DNA of 64,000 bases, from the NCBI GenBank assembly GCA_036874045.1, contig CM072336.1:7406501-7470500 (forward strand), given 5' to 3'. The first letter of the stretch is position 1. Each line of letters starts with the position of its first letter. Origin of the DNA: Cymodocea nodosa. Taxonomy: Eukaryota > Streptophyta > Magnoliopsida > Alismatales > Cymodoceaceae. The notes under the pieces are model-generated. The model ran no database searches, was not told where the DNA came from, and saw nothing but the letters and a program-made list of their open reading frames with translations. A program made the translations under genes and the position numbers. This document shows, in pieces, positions 33,001 through 44,694 of this stretch.

Positions 33001-36000
33001 AATTATTTTAATCTTCTAGACGGTACTATTGTGGAGCAACATATGATTGTGCCTACTTGATCTAAACATCTCAAGATTCCTACAACTTCAAGCCATTAAA
33101 CATGAACATGCTATAATCAATGGTAGAAGTATTTTGGTTATTATAAGATTTTAAAAACCTTTCAAATTACTTTTTGGTAAATTTCTATGTAAGTCTCCAC
33201 TCTGGCCTTGCTACACAGTCATCCAATGAAAGCACCAGGACTTCACCTCTTCTTCAAAAAAAATTTCTTTTTCTGTAGCATCCATGACATAAATACATTT
33301 TTCAACTTGTAGTTCATCAAGGAAGTTAATAAATTCGAATTTTAATTTAAAAATATCTAAAACTTCCTTTGACACCTAAAACTATTTAGATGCATAGACA
33401 TTTTTCATTTATGGGGCAATAAACCTACCAGTTTTTCACCTTCCCTTTCACTATAATGACGATAGACGCAATATCAAAACCTTCTCCATACTAAACTTCC
33501 ACATATTATTTGACAAAAATGTACAAATGTATACCTACATGAAGGATTTCAAACAAATTTTGTTATTATTATTATTACACTAGAGTCCTAACACATTAGA
33601 TAGTTGGATTACCAAATATTCATTTATATTAGGATACCTATAATCCCCTATACAAGTGTAATGTCTTTCTGACCAATGCAACAATCCCTATTTTCTAATT
33701 TCAAATGATATCAGAGCTTAGGGAGAACCCCTAGGCATCACTCACCATTGCTATCACCACTCGAGCAATAACCTTAAACCACTACCCTTCCTCCCCTATC
33801 CACCAGCCATGGCTGTACACAACAGCAATATCCAATGTTTGGCAGACTCCCTCCTGCCAGTCACCACCGACTTCTCAGCAGTTATCAACAGATAGGTAGG
33901 GACTAGGTAGCCCTTTCCACCCATTCCTGTAGCAATTACTGCCCCCTCCAATCTTCCTACACACCAATGCCCTCTTCCTCCCTAGCCATACCTGTTCTCA
34001 TTTTTTCATGTGATCACAGTGATGTCCTAGGCTGTCACAGTTGATTCAGACCTTGTTCGTATGTGGATTACATGTTATCCACACATCTTTAATGCCTCCA
34101 GACAGTATGTGATTGAGCCCAGACAATGTTTGCAGTTTCTTGCATGTTTCGTGCAACACTCAATCACAATTTGTGACAAATCAGATTGTATATTGACATA
34201 TATCATGGCAGTTCATGAACCATTGGTAAAGAATTTTAATGGAACATCAAAGAAATCAAATGGCGTTTTAGTTGATAAAAGTATGTCAAGAATCAGTTCT
34301 AAATTAAAATTATAGAGAAATACTTAGGTCCAAAGTATTTAGATTGAATAGGTCAAAAATTGAATATATGAAATATAGGTCCAACAAAAATATAATAATG
34401 ATAAAAGTATATACTAACATGATTATAAGATCTATAAAAATAAAACTTTAAAATACTCAGAATCTATAATAAGTAACAATGGTTAAATTATAGAGAATGT
34501 TATTCACAGAATTAAAGTAGAATGAATAAAGTAAAGAAATGTTTTTTGAGTGTTGTCTGATAGAAGGAACCATTAAAATTAAAAGGAAAATTCTATAAAA
34601 TTGTTATTTACTCAGCTATACTTTATTGGTCAGAATATCAAAATATAAAGCATGACTATATGTAAAAAGCTAATATTGCTTAAATACATATGTTTAGATG
34701 GATATGTGGTAATACTACTACAAGAGATAAGTTAAAAAATGATTTTATTTCGAATAGAGTAAAAGTTGTATCAATTGAAGATAAAATAAAAGAAAGTAAC
34801 CAATACTATAAGGGATATGCTAAAAAATAACTCTATTAGTAATAGAGTACAAGTTGTATCAATTAAAAATAAGATAAGAAAAAATCAACTTAATTAATTT
34901 GGTTATATCTTTAGGAAACCAAAGAATGCACCAATTTAGAGAAGAAAATTAATTAATGAAAAAGAAATTAAAAGAAGTAGAAATAAACCTAAAACTACTT
35001 AGGAAATGTAACAAAAAATTTAAATTTATGTAATTTAATTAAATATTTGACTATAGATAGAAATATATAAAAAAAATTCATGTGACCAACCCCAAAGTGA
35101 GATTATGGCACAGATTATTGTTGCACCAAAGAAATCAAATAGAAAAAAGGTTTCTTCTATGGGTACAAAGTTTTAAGACCTTTATTTCTACCGAGACGAA
35201 AATGAAGCACCACACTGAAACCCCTCCTAATGCCAAAGACTCTACATATGAATCCAACATCAACACATGTCAGTGAAGTTTCACTGACATATGTCATTTT
35301 TCAATTTATCAACATGACATTGAAATTAATGTTGACATGATAATTTTGTTTAAACAATTTTTTCATTCTTATGCTTCCATTAACATGTCATCGAAACATT
35401 AAAGTTTTACCAACACATGTCATTTCTTCAATTTATTAAAATTCAACATGAAATCAAGGTTAAATTCATTACATATGAGAACTGATTTACAAATGACTCT
35501 ACCAATGTGCTGTGGACAGTTTCGAGCATGGAGCTGAGTATAGTGTGTGGCATTATGATGTTACACCTTGCAAAGAAAATATAAGACATGATGAAACTTT
35601 ATACAAATATGAAAAGAACATATTTAAAGTGTTTGTGGTACATGAGAAGATCTCACTTTAACAACTTGATTGATCATTGCTGGAGCATTTCATTATTTTT
35701 CATAACCTACTAGATAAACTTGACATATACCAACTGTTGGCAGAAGATATCACAAAAAAAAAATGAAACAGATTTGACTTGGAAGTACTTGAAACTATGA
35801 TACTTGTTCATAAACCTCCAAAGAAATGCTTAAGCAATAAAATTGTTCACTTCATCCAACCCAAGAATGGACCAAAGGGAACCCCAACATGAGGAACATC
35901 CATGTCTCATCGCAAGGGTCATGTACAGTTTTGCGTCATAAGGTGGGCAGTCCACTAAAAACTCTCATTTGTAAAAACAGAGCATAATGCACACCAAGTG

Positions 36001-39000
36001 AGAAAGGCCTCTTCTTTTTTCTTGTGGAAATGCCATACAGTACAAAGCAGCATTCACAATACAAAAACTAAAATAAGAATGAGAAAGAAAAAGATGTCAT
36101 GATGTAAACCATTTATTCCTTGCAGGAAAGGTGCTGCCATAAGTGCAGGTGATTATATAGTGGAACCATCTTCCCCTACTTTGGTAGGAGGGGTATTTAC
36201 AAGGACCACCCAAGTTTTGACCCTTGCAGTGAACATGTAGTAGAGATTTAATGTGATATATGAGATATATTTAGAAATTTAGTTCTTCAGGATGTTTGGC
36301 AGACCCATTGTATGTGATGCCCCATGTCAAGTTGAGTGGGCCAACAATCAAGATGTCAAGCTTAGCAACTTTAATTCAGAGAAAATGGTTAAAGCTATAT
36401 ATGTCACCAAAGATTTAGTTGTAGCACCAGAAACAGGTAGACAATTATTTAATGAGGTATTGGCTATGACTAGTATTTGATTGCTCAAGAACTCAAACAA
36501 TAAAAGCGAAATCAGTCAAAAATATGCAGAGATATCCATTTTATGTTTTGAATATATTTATTTTACAATTGGCCGTTCATTTAAACAGTTCCTTTTAAGA
36601 AAAATTATACTTGGAAAAATTACACCCAATATTAATTGATCCCTTGTTATGGCTCATAGGAGAAGTAACAGGCAACTTGTTTTTTATTTGTTCTAATTCT
36701 TAACCAAGGCAGTAGTATAACAGCAGTGTTCAATTCTTTGACACCTTTATCCTGATCCTTGGAGGATTCCATTATTTGTTTACTAAAGCAAGGTTTGAGG
36801 GACTTTTTTATCTTAAATATATAGTCAGAATATCTAGTGTATGTAATTTCTTGGTATATTAATTTAGAAATTTATAATTTTCTGAATTTATTTAATTTAT
36901 GATAATATGCATTAAATAACAAAAGAAGCACAAGATATGAGAAGTTTTCCTACATCATGTTCCCTTGAAGGATGTGCATGGCATATTATCATTTTTAATG
37001 GTTTATTCCAATAATGTATCGTTTTGCATTTTCTCTTCTGTATATTTTGGCAGAAAACATTTCTTCTTCCTGTGGAAAGGTTTCATAAAACTTGATGGCT
37101 ACATTTGTATTTTCCTGTATTATAGCCCTTTTTTGAGTTTGTCTTGTATTTGAGTGCCATGGGATTAACTTGAAATGATGCATGATCTCTCACAACTGTT
37201 GCTTATTCTTCTAAAAAAAAATTAAAAAAACAGATGTTCCAAATTTTGTTGGCTCAGTTGTGATTGACAGATTAAAATACAACAAAAACAATATGTTAAT
37301 CATTGTGAGTAATGCTATATTTAAGTGGCTCTTAAGTATAGTTTACTTTGGTTAGATCCATTTATCTGTACCCTATATATATTGTACCCTCTCTCACAAT
37401 CATAACATGTATGGTCAACCACATGAGTCCTTTCTCTCCATTTATTTCTATCTATAAATAAATCTTCCATTTACTTGTAATTTTAAATCTTTTTCATTAT
37501 TTCTAGCCAAGTCATTTTTGTTTTCCACTGCCTTTTTGATTTCAAACAAATGGCAATGTCTGACAAAAAATATTCCTTGGATTTCAATCAACAATTTTGA
37601 TATTTTTGGCAAACTATTTAACTGGAGCTCAAGATTCAGCAAAAGAATTATAGGAATAGCTTATGATGATGCTACCTTAGTCCAGACACATGATGATGTT
37701 GTCTCAAGCGGTTCAGTTCTCTTGCAGCCACAGAAGGCAGCCTTTCTTCCTCAGTAGGTGATTCGTTATGCAAGAATCTACCTCTAAGTAACAACTGGGG
37801 AATAACATTAACTGAATTTAGCTTGTCAAGTTTATGGCGAAAAAAGCTCTTTGATGCAGTAATCAATATATTGATAGACTGACTAAAAAGGATGGTAACC
37901 ATGAAAAGTAAAAATTACTGATGCATTAATTTTACAAATGTAGTTATTTATATTTTATTGACCAATAACCAGTCAAATCAACAATTCTGAGAAGCAAATG
38001 CAGTAGTTTTTGATCCACATACTCAAGTAAATTTAGGCATCTTACCAGTCAAAAAATTTTGACATATATAGGAAAACTAAGGAACAGCTCACTATTAATT
38101 CAAATAGTGACACTGACAAGAAGAGGTAACTAATGCCAACATTTTATGTCTGCATTATTTACTTTATTTTATCATATGATATGGAGAATTTTACCTATAC
38201 ATTATGATCCTCTAAGAAATAGAAAATAGAAAAACTGAGATCCATATCTAAAGAAAAATGTCATCAGAAATCATCAACCACATAAGTAAACTTTTTTCTC
38301 AATTGTGACCCCAAGTCTTGCCCATGGAATTACACATCAAATATGTCGATAAAAATTCACCAACGTAAGTTGATTATTCAAACTGTCAAAACATCATAAC
38401 CGATGTCAACATGGTAATTTATTAATAAAAGGTAATATTTTACCATATTTTCACTGACATGACTGACTTTATGAAATTTTATCAACACATGTTTTTTCAA
38501 CTTGAAGTTCAATACAAAATTGAAGTTGAATTCCTTGGTCTTGCATGCATAGATAGTTTGTAAACTTAATTTTCACTGGCATTGTAATGAAGAAGAGGCC
38601 TGCTAGCATGAAATTTTCAGCAAGGATGACAATTAAACAACTCAACCATGGTTAACCAAAAAAAAGTATATTACCTAGCCATCTAAGTGTCTATGTTCAT
38701 TTTGTATCCAGCACTAGCAGTTAATATCACTCCTATGTTGTAAGCTTATGCTGATTTTCCAAAACTACAAATGGATTAATTCAAGAATGGTAGAATTGCT
38801 TAAGCAATTCATCCACAGCATCGAAACTAAACAAGAGCATCCAAAAGCCAGGCATAATTGATAAGGAAATATGAAGTTCATCAGCCATGCAAGAGGTTCC
38901 ACCATTTCCCTTTTTTGTACAGTTACAGCTCTTTTCTGTTGTGGCCGAAAAAATTCACTATTTGTTCATATGCCTTGAATTCCACAAACCTATTAAAAAA

Positions 39001-42000
39001 AAGAAGTGACTTATAAGGTCGAGCAATGTTTTCAAAACTGGACTGGACAACAAACCATCGTCAGGTTCAATAATTGGTCCAGTTGGTTCAACAAATTGAA
39101 CGGATGACATTATAATGACATCATTTTTATTTAATTAAAAATAAAAATTACAAAATTAGGGAAAACAAGAAACACAGAAAATCAATAAAAAAAATTTGAT
39201 CAGCAATGGTTAAATTTCATTAAATTTGTGAAAAACAAGGGGCCTACACAAGCCACAGGCCATAGACAAGCTCAAAACCAAAAACAAAACAAGACCTAAT
39301 GGACTTCAAAAGAGAAACCCACTAGACACCAAGACAAAGGTACAAATGCAAGATAAAAAACAACCATGACATGCTCATACACCAAATAAGGACACAAATT
39401 GTAGGAAAAACATCACTCACTACCCTGCCACCTCATAAGGTGACCAGCAAAAGTAGCCACATTTGGACTACACCATCATTCGTGGTACCTAGAGCCCTCC
39501 AAGTACTCATCCATTCAGTGACACAAGAGAACAGTTTAGACCAAAAATGCCCATCATCATACTTGACATCTTTGAACACCCTCCAATCTCTTTTCACCCA
39601 TCTGCCACGATATTGCATGTGGTAAAAGTTATCCAGATTTTCTTCCTATTGGCATCAACTCACATCTTGTTGACTCATTTCACCCAAAACTCGTGCATGG
39701 TCTATCATACCAGGGTAGCACAACCAAACCTCAAGCACCAATGTCTACTAAAAGGACAAACAAACAAGAGATGCCACTGATCTTCTTGCACAAAATCTGT
39801 ACATGCTTGCCAAAGAAAACCCCCTTCTTTTAAGAAAGAATTATGTTGAAATGGCATTAAGCCATCCTTAACATAATAAAAACCAAACCTTTGTAGGAAG
39901 TCAATTCCTCCATATATACCACTCTTAGAAATAGTATTAGTATAGTGTGAGTTTAATCCCACATTATCTAAAACATTGTTGTATTGCCTATATAGATACC
40001 CCCCCCCCTTGTAGTTAAGAAAGAATGAATTGGAACTAATCTTTTTTACAACATGATATTAGAGCTTGAATTGGAACCATAAAACAGTAGTCACCACCAT
40101 CCACCCTCACACCTTTCACCTCCACCATCACATCTTCCGCCACCTTAGAACAGCCACCTCTCAAGTGTCACCAACTCCTTCAAGCCTTTTGGCTTGGGTT
40201 GCAGGCATTGTTGCTACCACAGCCAACGCTCCTCAACTCTACTGGAGATGGCCATGGTGTCACCGCTACTTGACTTCTTTTCCATTCCCCTTTGAGAGCA
40301 CCAAACACCTACTTCTTCCACGTTGGCCAGGCACAGAACCTTCTGCCTCAAAATCCATCCAAGCATTAGGCACCATCCTTTAAGTAACGTCCTTCAGAAA
40401 CTTCAAAAAGACAGTGACGCTCCTTAATGCAAACTGTACTGACTTCCTGATGGCAGCACTGTATAGGTTTGCAGTAACAACCTGCAACCTGATACCAAAG
40501 TTGTGATTGCACCAATAGCCTCTATTTCTCTATAGAACAGAAGGTTCTAAGAATAGCAATGCAACAAGCTTATGACTGCAGAATCAAGCATTTGAGCAAC
40601 CTCGATAAATGCCACTGTTGGTTCCAATGCATAGGATGTAATTGGTTCTTGATATGCCAAAATTACTCCAGGCTGGGACTGCATTTTTCCAAAATAACAT
40701 TGATGGAACTGGTATGCCAAAAATGTTCTAGTAGCAGATGTGGGACTTTTCAACATACCATTTCTTGAAACAATATACAAGTTTACTTCTAGTAGCTTCT
40801 AGCAGGTTTTTTGCCATACCGTTTGAAAAAACAATATAGTGAATCTCAGTAGATCTGTCCTTAGTTGTAACACTAAGGACTTAATGTGAGAGAGAATACT
40901 AGGTAGGAAAGTTGGTAATGTAACCCCTAGTATTTAAGGAGTGAAGAGAGAGAGAAGAGAAGTGAAGAAAATCAAGAGAGTGAGAAGAGGGGAGGCTACT
41001 GTTGTGTATAAGGAGGAAAGGGGGAAATTGTTGATCCGTGTGCATGCTGTGGAGGAGGACCTCATTGGAAGAGAGCTAGTATGTAACTCTAGACCTACTA
41101 CAAGGGGGTTAAACTGTGAGTCTCGTCACAAGACTGGTATATGACTCTAGATCTACTATGAGGGTTTAAATTGTAGACCTCATCACAAGATTGAAATGTA
41201 ACTTCTAGACCCAACTACAAGTGGGGTAAAATCATAAGCCCTTGTCATAGGATTAATATGCAGTCACAGTCCAAAAGGATAAGCTACAAATAAGTGATAA
41301 GATGTTTTTTTTAAAAGAGGCTAGATAAGTAAGTGAGAATTTATTCATTGTTGTTCAGTTGTTATTTAGTTGTTATGATCTTAAACATTGAGAATTGATT
41401 GAGTTTGTTATTGTTGATAATTGATGAGATTCTTATGGTTTTCTTGAATTAGTATTTTTTTATTTATTACTGCATTTATGTTATGATAATTCTAGTGACT
41501 ATGCTCATTTATGAATTGTTATATTTACTTATATTTGTCTCGGATGACTTGAAAGTATTTATTAGGCTTTAGCTCACTAAATATTCTTGTATTGTTTTAG
41601 ATTTTGGTGAACAAGCAAAATCTAGGACAGTGAAAGGAAAGGATGTCATAGATAGTTAGCTGAGGTAGGAAATCCTGGTTAATCTACGTAGTTTGTTACG
41701 CTATGGAGAATATTGTAGACTATATTGAGTTTTATCGTGTAATTGGAGAACTTGTATTTAAATGTTAGATTTGTGGTATTTTGGGCTTTCTTTAGATTTT
41801 GTGGTGAAAACCTGTCGCAAGCACCTTAGCCTAACAATATTTGAAAGAATTTTTCACATACTCATTTATATGTGATTTTCTTATTGAATATTATGGTGAT
41901 TGTCATTGTCTGGTGTTTCAGGTCGTGACAAGTTGGACCAACAGTTTGACCTCTGGAACAACTAGTGCCTCTGGTTGAACTGTGAAAACAGTCTAACAAA

Positions 42001-44694
42001 GATTAGTCAAACCAGAAAGCTTTCTGGTTCACGGTTAGATTGATCACACCCAGTTTTGATAACATTGATATCAATTTAAACATTTTGTTGCAACTGTTCT
42101 GGAGTAGGGCCCTTGCATTCATCAAACAAAGACCCAAGTATTTCTATTCATGGGTGGCAGGACAGAATTCTACTGCCTTTGTCCTATTTGTTTTGAATTT
42201 TCTATGTTGTATTTTTGAATTTTTCTGGTTTACCTATCCTTTTTGTGCAGATCTCTTAGATGGGATCTTTTTCTTTTCTTCTAATGTTTACAGTTCTGAT
42301 TTTCTCTTTTTCTTATTTTTGAAATTTTCTTTTGTTTGTTTTTCTTTTGAAAGGTGCACTCTTCAATTTTCTTCATAATGGAATTTCTCAACATTTACCT
42401 CGTAGAGAAGGCATTGTCAAACCATGTAAATTTATGGGTTTCATATTTCAATTCCTTTTTCTTTCTTTTACAATGTGTAGGTATTTTATGAGGTTCACAA
42501 AAACTCCCAAAGGCTTTAGCTCAGATACATGTCAAAGCAACAGCAACAGACATTTCTTAAACTAAAAACAAAGCACAATTGCACAAAGGTAAAAATATTT
42601 ACGGTCCAATTGCATGTCATGCCAAAGCAATTTTCTTTCTCCTCCGATTTCATCCCAGTGAGTTTTATAATTTTAATATGTATCTTAAGTTTTAACTTAT
42701 GATTTACAACCTGAACGTTCAGTTACAAGCAGTTGGGGAATGAATAAACAAGAAAAAAATGGAATAAATTCAAAGTAGTAGACTGCAGTAAGATGGCAGC
42801 AACCAACCAGTGGCGAAGCTAGAAAAAATGGCAAGGGTCAATCATACATGTAATGAATAAAAATAAACTATTAATAATATGTTACATTCAAATTATATAT
42901 AAATATATCACAAATTATATTACAAAGTTCAAAAATAATTTCATGATTTTTAAAATCTCAAAAAATATCATGAAATCAATTTATTGATTACATCCTACTC
43001 AATATATAAGCAATCAGGCAGTCATTCAGCAATTGTCACTCATTCTATTAAACAAGTGAGTTTTTATAATCTTCATGGTAGATACTTTTTTGCATATAAT
43101 TAGATTTAATTCTAATTTTAAATATAGTACACAAGAAAATGAAAATAATGCAAGTTTATTGAAAAAATCCAAACAAATCTTTCGCATTGAATTAAAAAAT
43201 TAGGATTATTATAAAACTCGAACATATTTCTTTCAAGTTGATTTTCGAGACTATCAAATTTTGTATTGTATACATTAGAAAAATTAAATTCTACGATTAA
43301 ATTTCTATATCGAAGAGGCAATTGTTATTTTGATCAAAACATGCTCCAATCACAAAAAATTATTAAACTTGATAACAAATAAACCACATGTTGAAAACAT
43401 CAAGTCAATCATAATGTTAAATATATCAATGCGAGTGTATGAATTTAGTTTACTTTACTCATAAATCCTCTTAAGATGGGTCACAATTTCATAAGGTGGT
43501 GCATAAATGTAAAGCGAATGTGTATCAAAATTTATATATGTTAGTTATTTTTCAAAACCAACGTGGGTCATTTGACCCACCTTGGATAAGTGAAGGCACA
43601 CCATTGCAACCATCCAACAACGTCACCTCCTATAATAATACAGTTCCAGTAATTCTCAACGAGAAGCTTTTGTTGGTGAAAGGTAAACTTCACGCAACCT
43701 TTGATTTGGTGCAGAAATTAGGAAAAAAATGATTATCTTCTATCCAATCAAGACGAAATGGAAATTTCTATTTGTAATCATGAAGAGCTGCAACGAAACA
43801 TTCAAGGCAAAGGACATAATTGCAAGCAGAAAATCGTCGTGCTTCGTCATTCGCGGAATTGTTTGTGAATGTGTAAATAAACCATATGAATTCACAATAT
43901 AGATCGAGTAGCCCAAATACAAACTCTATCGATTTCCACGTAAGATTTGATTGAGCATTTATCACCATATAAGTTGAGAGATAGGGCTACATAAGCGAAT
44001 TGTATGCGAAGAAGATTTGCACATCGAAGAATACCTGTAGGCGTGCTCTGTGGGCGAACTCCGAAACAGCTCGGTTATCCGAAAGTCCCCGGAGTTCCCT
44101 CCTCCTCTCCCCCACCATCCTTCGGATTAGCTCCAGCCGAGCCTCCCACCCGCGTAACCTCAGCTGCTCCCTCCTGACATGCTCCGGCAGGCCATCTTCG
44201 TAATCGGTGATCGACCCATCACGGCTACTCACATCCAGATCCCTCTCCCTATCCTCCCTCCTATGAGGACTACGCCGGCTTGCCAGATGCATCCACTCCC
44301 TCACTGGTCTGACCCTCTCCCTCTCCGCCTCGTCGAGCCACTCCGTCCCCCTCGGGCTGTCGTTTCTCTGCGAAGGATGTCGCGATCCAGAATCGATCTG
44401 CCTCCTAACACCGAGAACGAAAGGATCCTCTCTACGAGACGGTCTCCGACCCAACTCCTCTCCGTCTTCCTCCCTTTCCCTCGACCACCGCGAGAAGCCC
44501 CTCTCATCTCTCTCCTCCTCGTCTTCCCTACCACTCCCGAAACTTCTCCTATCCCCCAGGGAAGATAAAGTACCCGAGAAGTCCTCGAGCTCCCGCCAAC
44601 GCTGGAGCACCACGGTGTGGTGCCCGGAGAGGGCAGTGAGCTCGTCCTCCCGGTCCCGCCCGTCCATGGACGCGTCAATCGTCGTCGTCATCAT
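29717..44694 (-). CDS. RING (C3HC4) E3 ubiquitin ligase-like protein, seven exons
   Basis: Exons on the minus strand: 44694-44035, 37794-37676, 32274-31681, 31590-31299, 30435-30270, 30007-29908 and 29834-29717. All have GT/AG borders with matching phases, giving 682 residues. The first 220 residues are Arg/Glu/Asp-rich and contain [20 protein letters not shown] and [10 protein letters not shown], which runs into [11 protein letters not shown] in exon 2. Exon 3 encodes [17 protein letters not shown] then a Trp/Glu/Asn-rich acidic stretch. Exon 5 is a helix ([19 protein letters not shown]). The C-terminal RING has Cys 630/631 and 633/634, Cys 645, His 647, Cys 651 and 654, and Cys 665 and 668, ending in [14 protein letters not shown]. 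The plan fits a plant RING family whose finger is at the extreme C terminus; such proteins transfer ubiquitin from E2 to substrates. Substrates are unknown. The start is the first ATG after an upstream in-frame stop. Intact throughout. Confidence 0.9.
30270..32274 (-). CDS. RING gene exons 3 to 5: acidic middle and helical segment
   Basis: Exon 3 (32274-31681) starts with [14 protein letters not shown] and is then rich in Glu, Asn and Trp ([20 protein letters not shown]). Exon 4 (31590-31299) holds [20 protein letters not shown] and a Pro/Gln-rich stretch. Exon 5 (30435-30270) is a helix ahead of the RING. Reading frames stay open through all three and introns are short (90 and 863 nt). Confidence 0.88.
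32597..32751. mobile_element. Solo LTR of a small retrotransposon
   Basis: It runs from TGTTAGAATAA to TTCCAACA, 155 bp, between exact 5-bp target duplications CTCAT (32592-32596 and 32752-32756). It has a TATA-like TATAAATA (about 32686-32693), as in many small LTRs. It sits in intron 2 of the RING gene. If the TATA box is real, the element is in plus orientation, antisense to the host gene. Confidence 0.85.
33560..33780 (+). mobile_element. Copia LTR end with primer-binding site
   Basis: ATGATATCAGAGCTTAGGG (33706-33724) resembles the copia primer-binding site TGGTATCAGAGC for initiator tRNA-Met, preceded by LTR-like sequence. No open reading frame follows; it is a truncated remnant in intron 2 of the RING gene. 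Confidence 0.4.
34215..35125 (+). mobile_element. RTE-type LINE 3' fragment, sense
   Basis: Frames give [14 protein letters not shown] and [19 protein letters not shown], parallel to HKIHKSKTFKYLGSIIGNNG in the copy at 58200-60990. The end TTCATGTGACCAACCCCAAA (35077-35096) followed by GATTATGGC and a TTG-containing tail is the characteristic RTE 3' terminus. Confidence 0.7.
35126..37429. other. Middle of RING intron 2: hairpin repeat and one unexplained frame
   Basis: Contains a near-perfect inverted repeat at 35263-35294 and related AACACATGTCA/TCAACATG words to 35480, with a similar block at 38380-38545. A 62-codon open frame at 36292-36480 begins [21 protein letters not shown] do not recognise it, and it has no splice or promoter context that I can support. 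Confidence 0.4.
37430..37540 (-). mobile_element. Short RTE LINE fragment, antisense
   Basis: TTTCTATCTATAAATAAATC and the following TAATTTTAAATC and AGCCAAGTCATTTTT match the order seen in the antisense RTE pieces at 24920 and 55430. It ends 136 bases from exon 2 of the RING gene. Confidence 0.45.
39240..39930 (-). mobile_element. L1-type LINE C-terminal fragment (zf-RVT), antisense to window
   Basis: On the minus strand, [39 protein letters not shown] and [15 protein letters not shown] match the Cys/His block at the end of plant LINE polyproteins, where a Cys-x2-Cys is followed by HLLFxCPFSxxxW. Stops interrupt it. It lies in intron 1 of the RING gene, in the same orientation as that gene. 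Confidence 0.6.
39935..40080 (+). mobile_element. Copia LTR end with primer-binding site
   Basis: The stretch CATGATATTAGAGCTTG (40053-40069) resembles the tRNA-Met primer-binding site. It follows LTR-like sequence with TCCCACATTATCTAAAACAT, which resembles TCCCACATTGTTTAAGTGTG in the solo LTR at 32597. No intact interior follows. Confidence 0.45.
40504..41930 (+). mobile_element. Ty3/gypsy solo LTR
   Basis: It starts TGATTGCACC and ends GGTCGTGACA, 1427 bp, with exact 5-bp target duplications AGTTG (40499-40503 and 41931-41935). The interior has GA-rich 5' sequence (AGAGAGAGAAGAGAAGTGAAG), repeated CCTACTACAAGGGG / CACAAGACTGG units and a GTGTTTCAGGTCGTGACA end typical of chromovirus-like LTRs. 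It resembles the LTR at about 51190-53263. The absence of an interior implies LTR-LTR recombination. Confidence 0.8.
41931..44034. other. Distal part of RING intron 1: no gene
   Basis: AT-rich sequence. The open frame at 42040-42378 is a Phe/Leu-rich translation of a T-rich run and not a credible protein. A palindromic TGGGTCATTTGACCCA (43563-43578) is present, possibly a miniature transposon end. No further features. Confidence 0.4.
44035..44694 (-). CDS. RING gene exon 1: charged N-terminal region
   Basis: 220 codons, much richer in G+C and CpG than anything else in the window. The peptide is Arg/Glu/Asp-rich ([51 protein letters not shown]). It ends ARLQ at CAG|GTATTC and joins LLLRGRFLH in exon 2. 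Two adjacent ATG codons (44694 and 44691) open the frame, with a stop about 39 codons upstream. Confidence 0.88.

Noticed and set aside
33706-33724. Possible tRNA-like or regulatory motif GATATCAGAGCTT
   Set aside because: It is the retrotransposon primer-binding site complementary to initiator tRNA-Met, not a tRNA gene; no cloverleaf is present.
39026-42020. A large hAT-like element bounded by TTTTCAAAACTGGACTGGAC and its loose inverse near 42000
   Set aside because: The terminal match is weak and no convincing 8-bp target duplication was found.
42040-42378. 112-codon Phe/Leu-rich frame
   Set aside because: Translation of a T-rich intron; no domain, start context or splice support.
44179-44568. 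Plus-strand frame of 129 codons over the RING first exon
   Set aside because: GC-rich antisense shadow; the minus frame is longer and continues in phase into exon 2.
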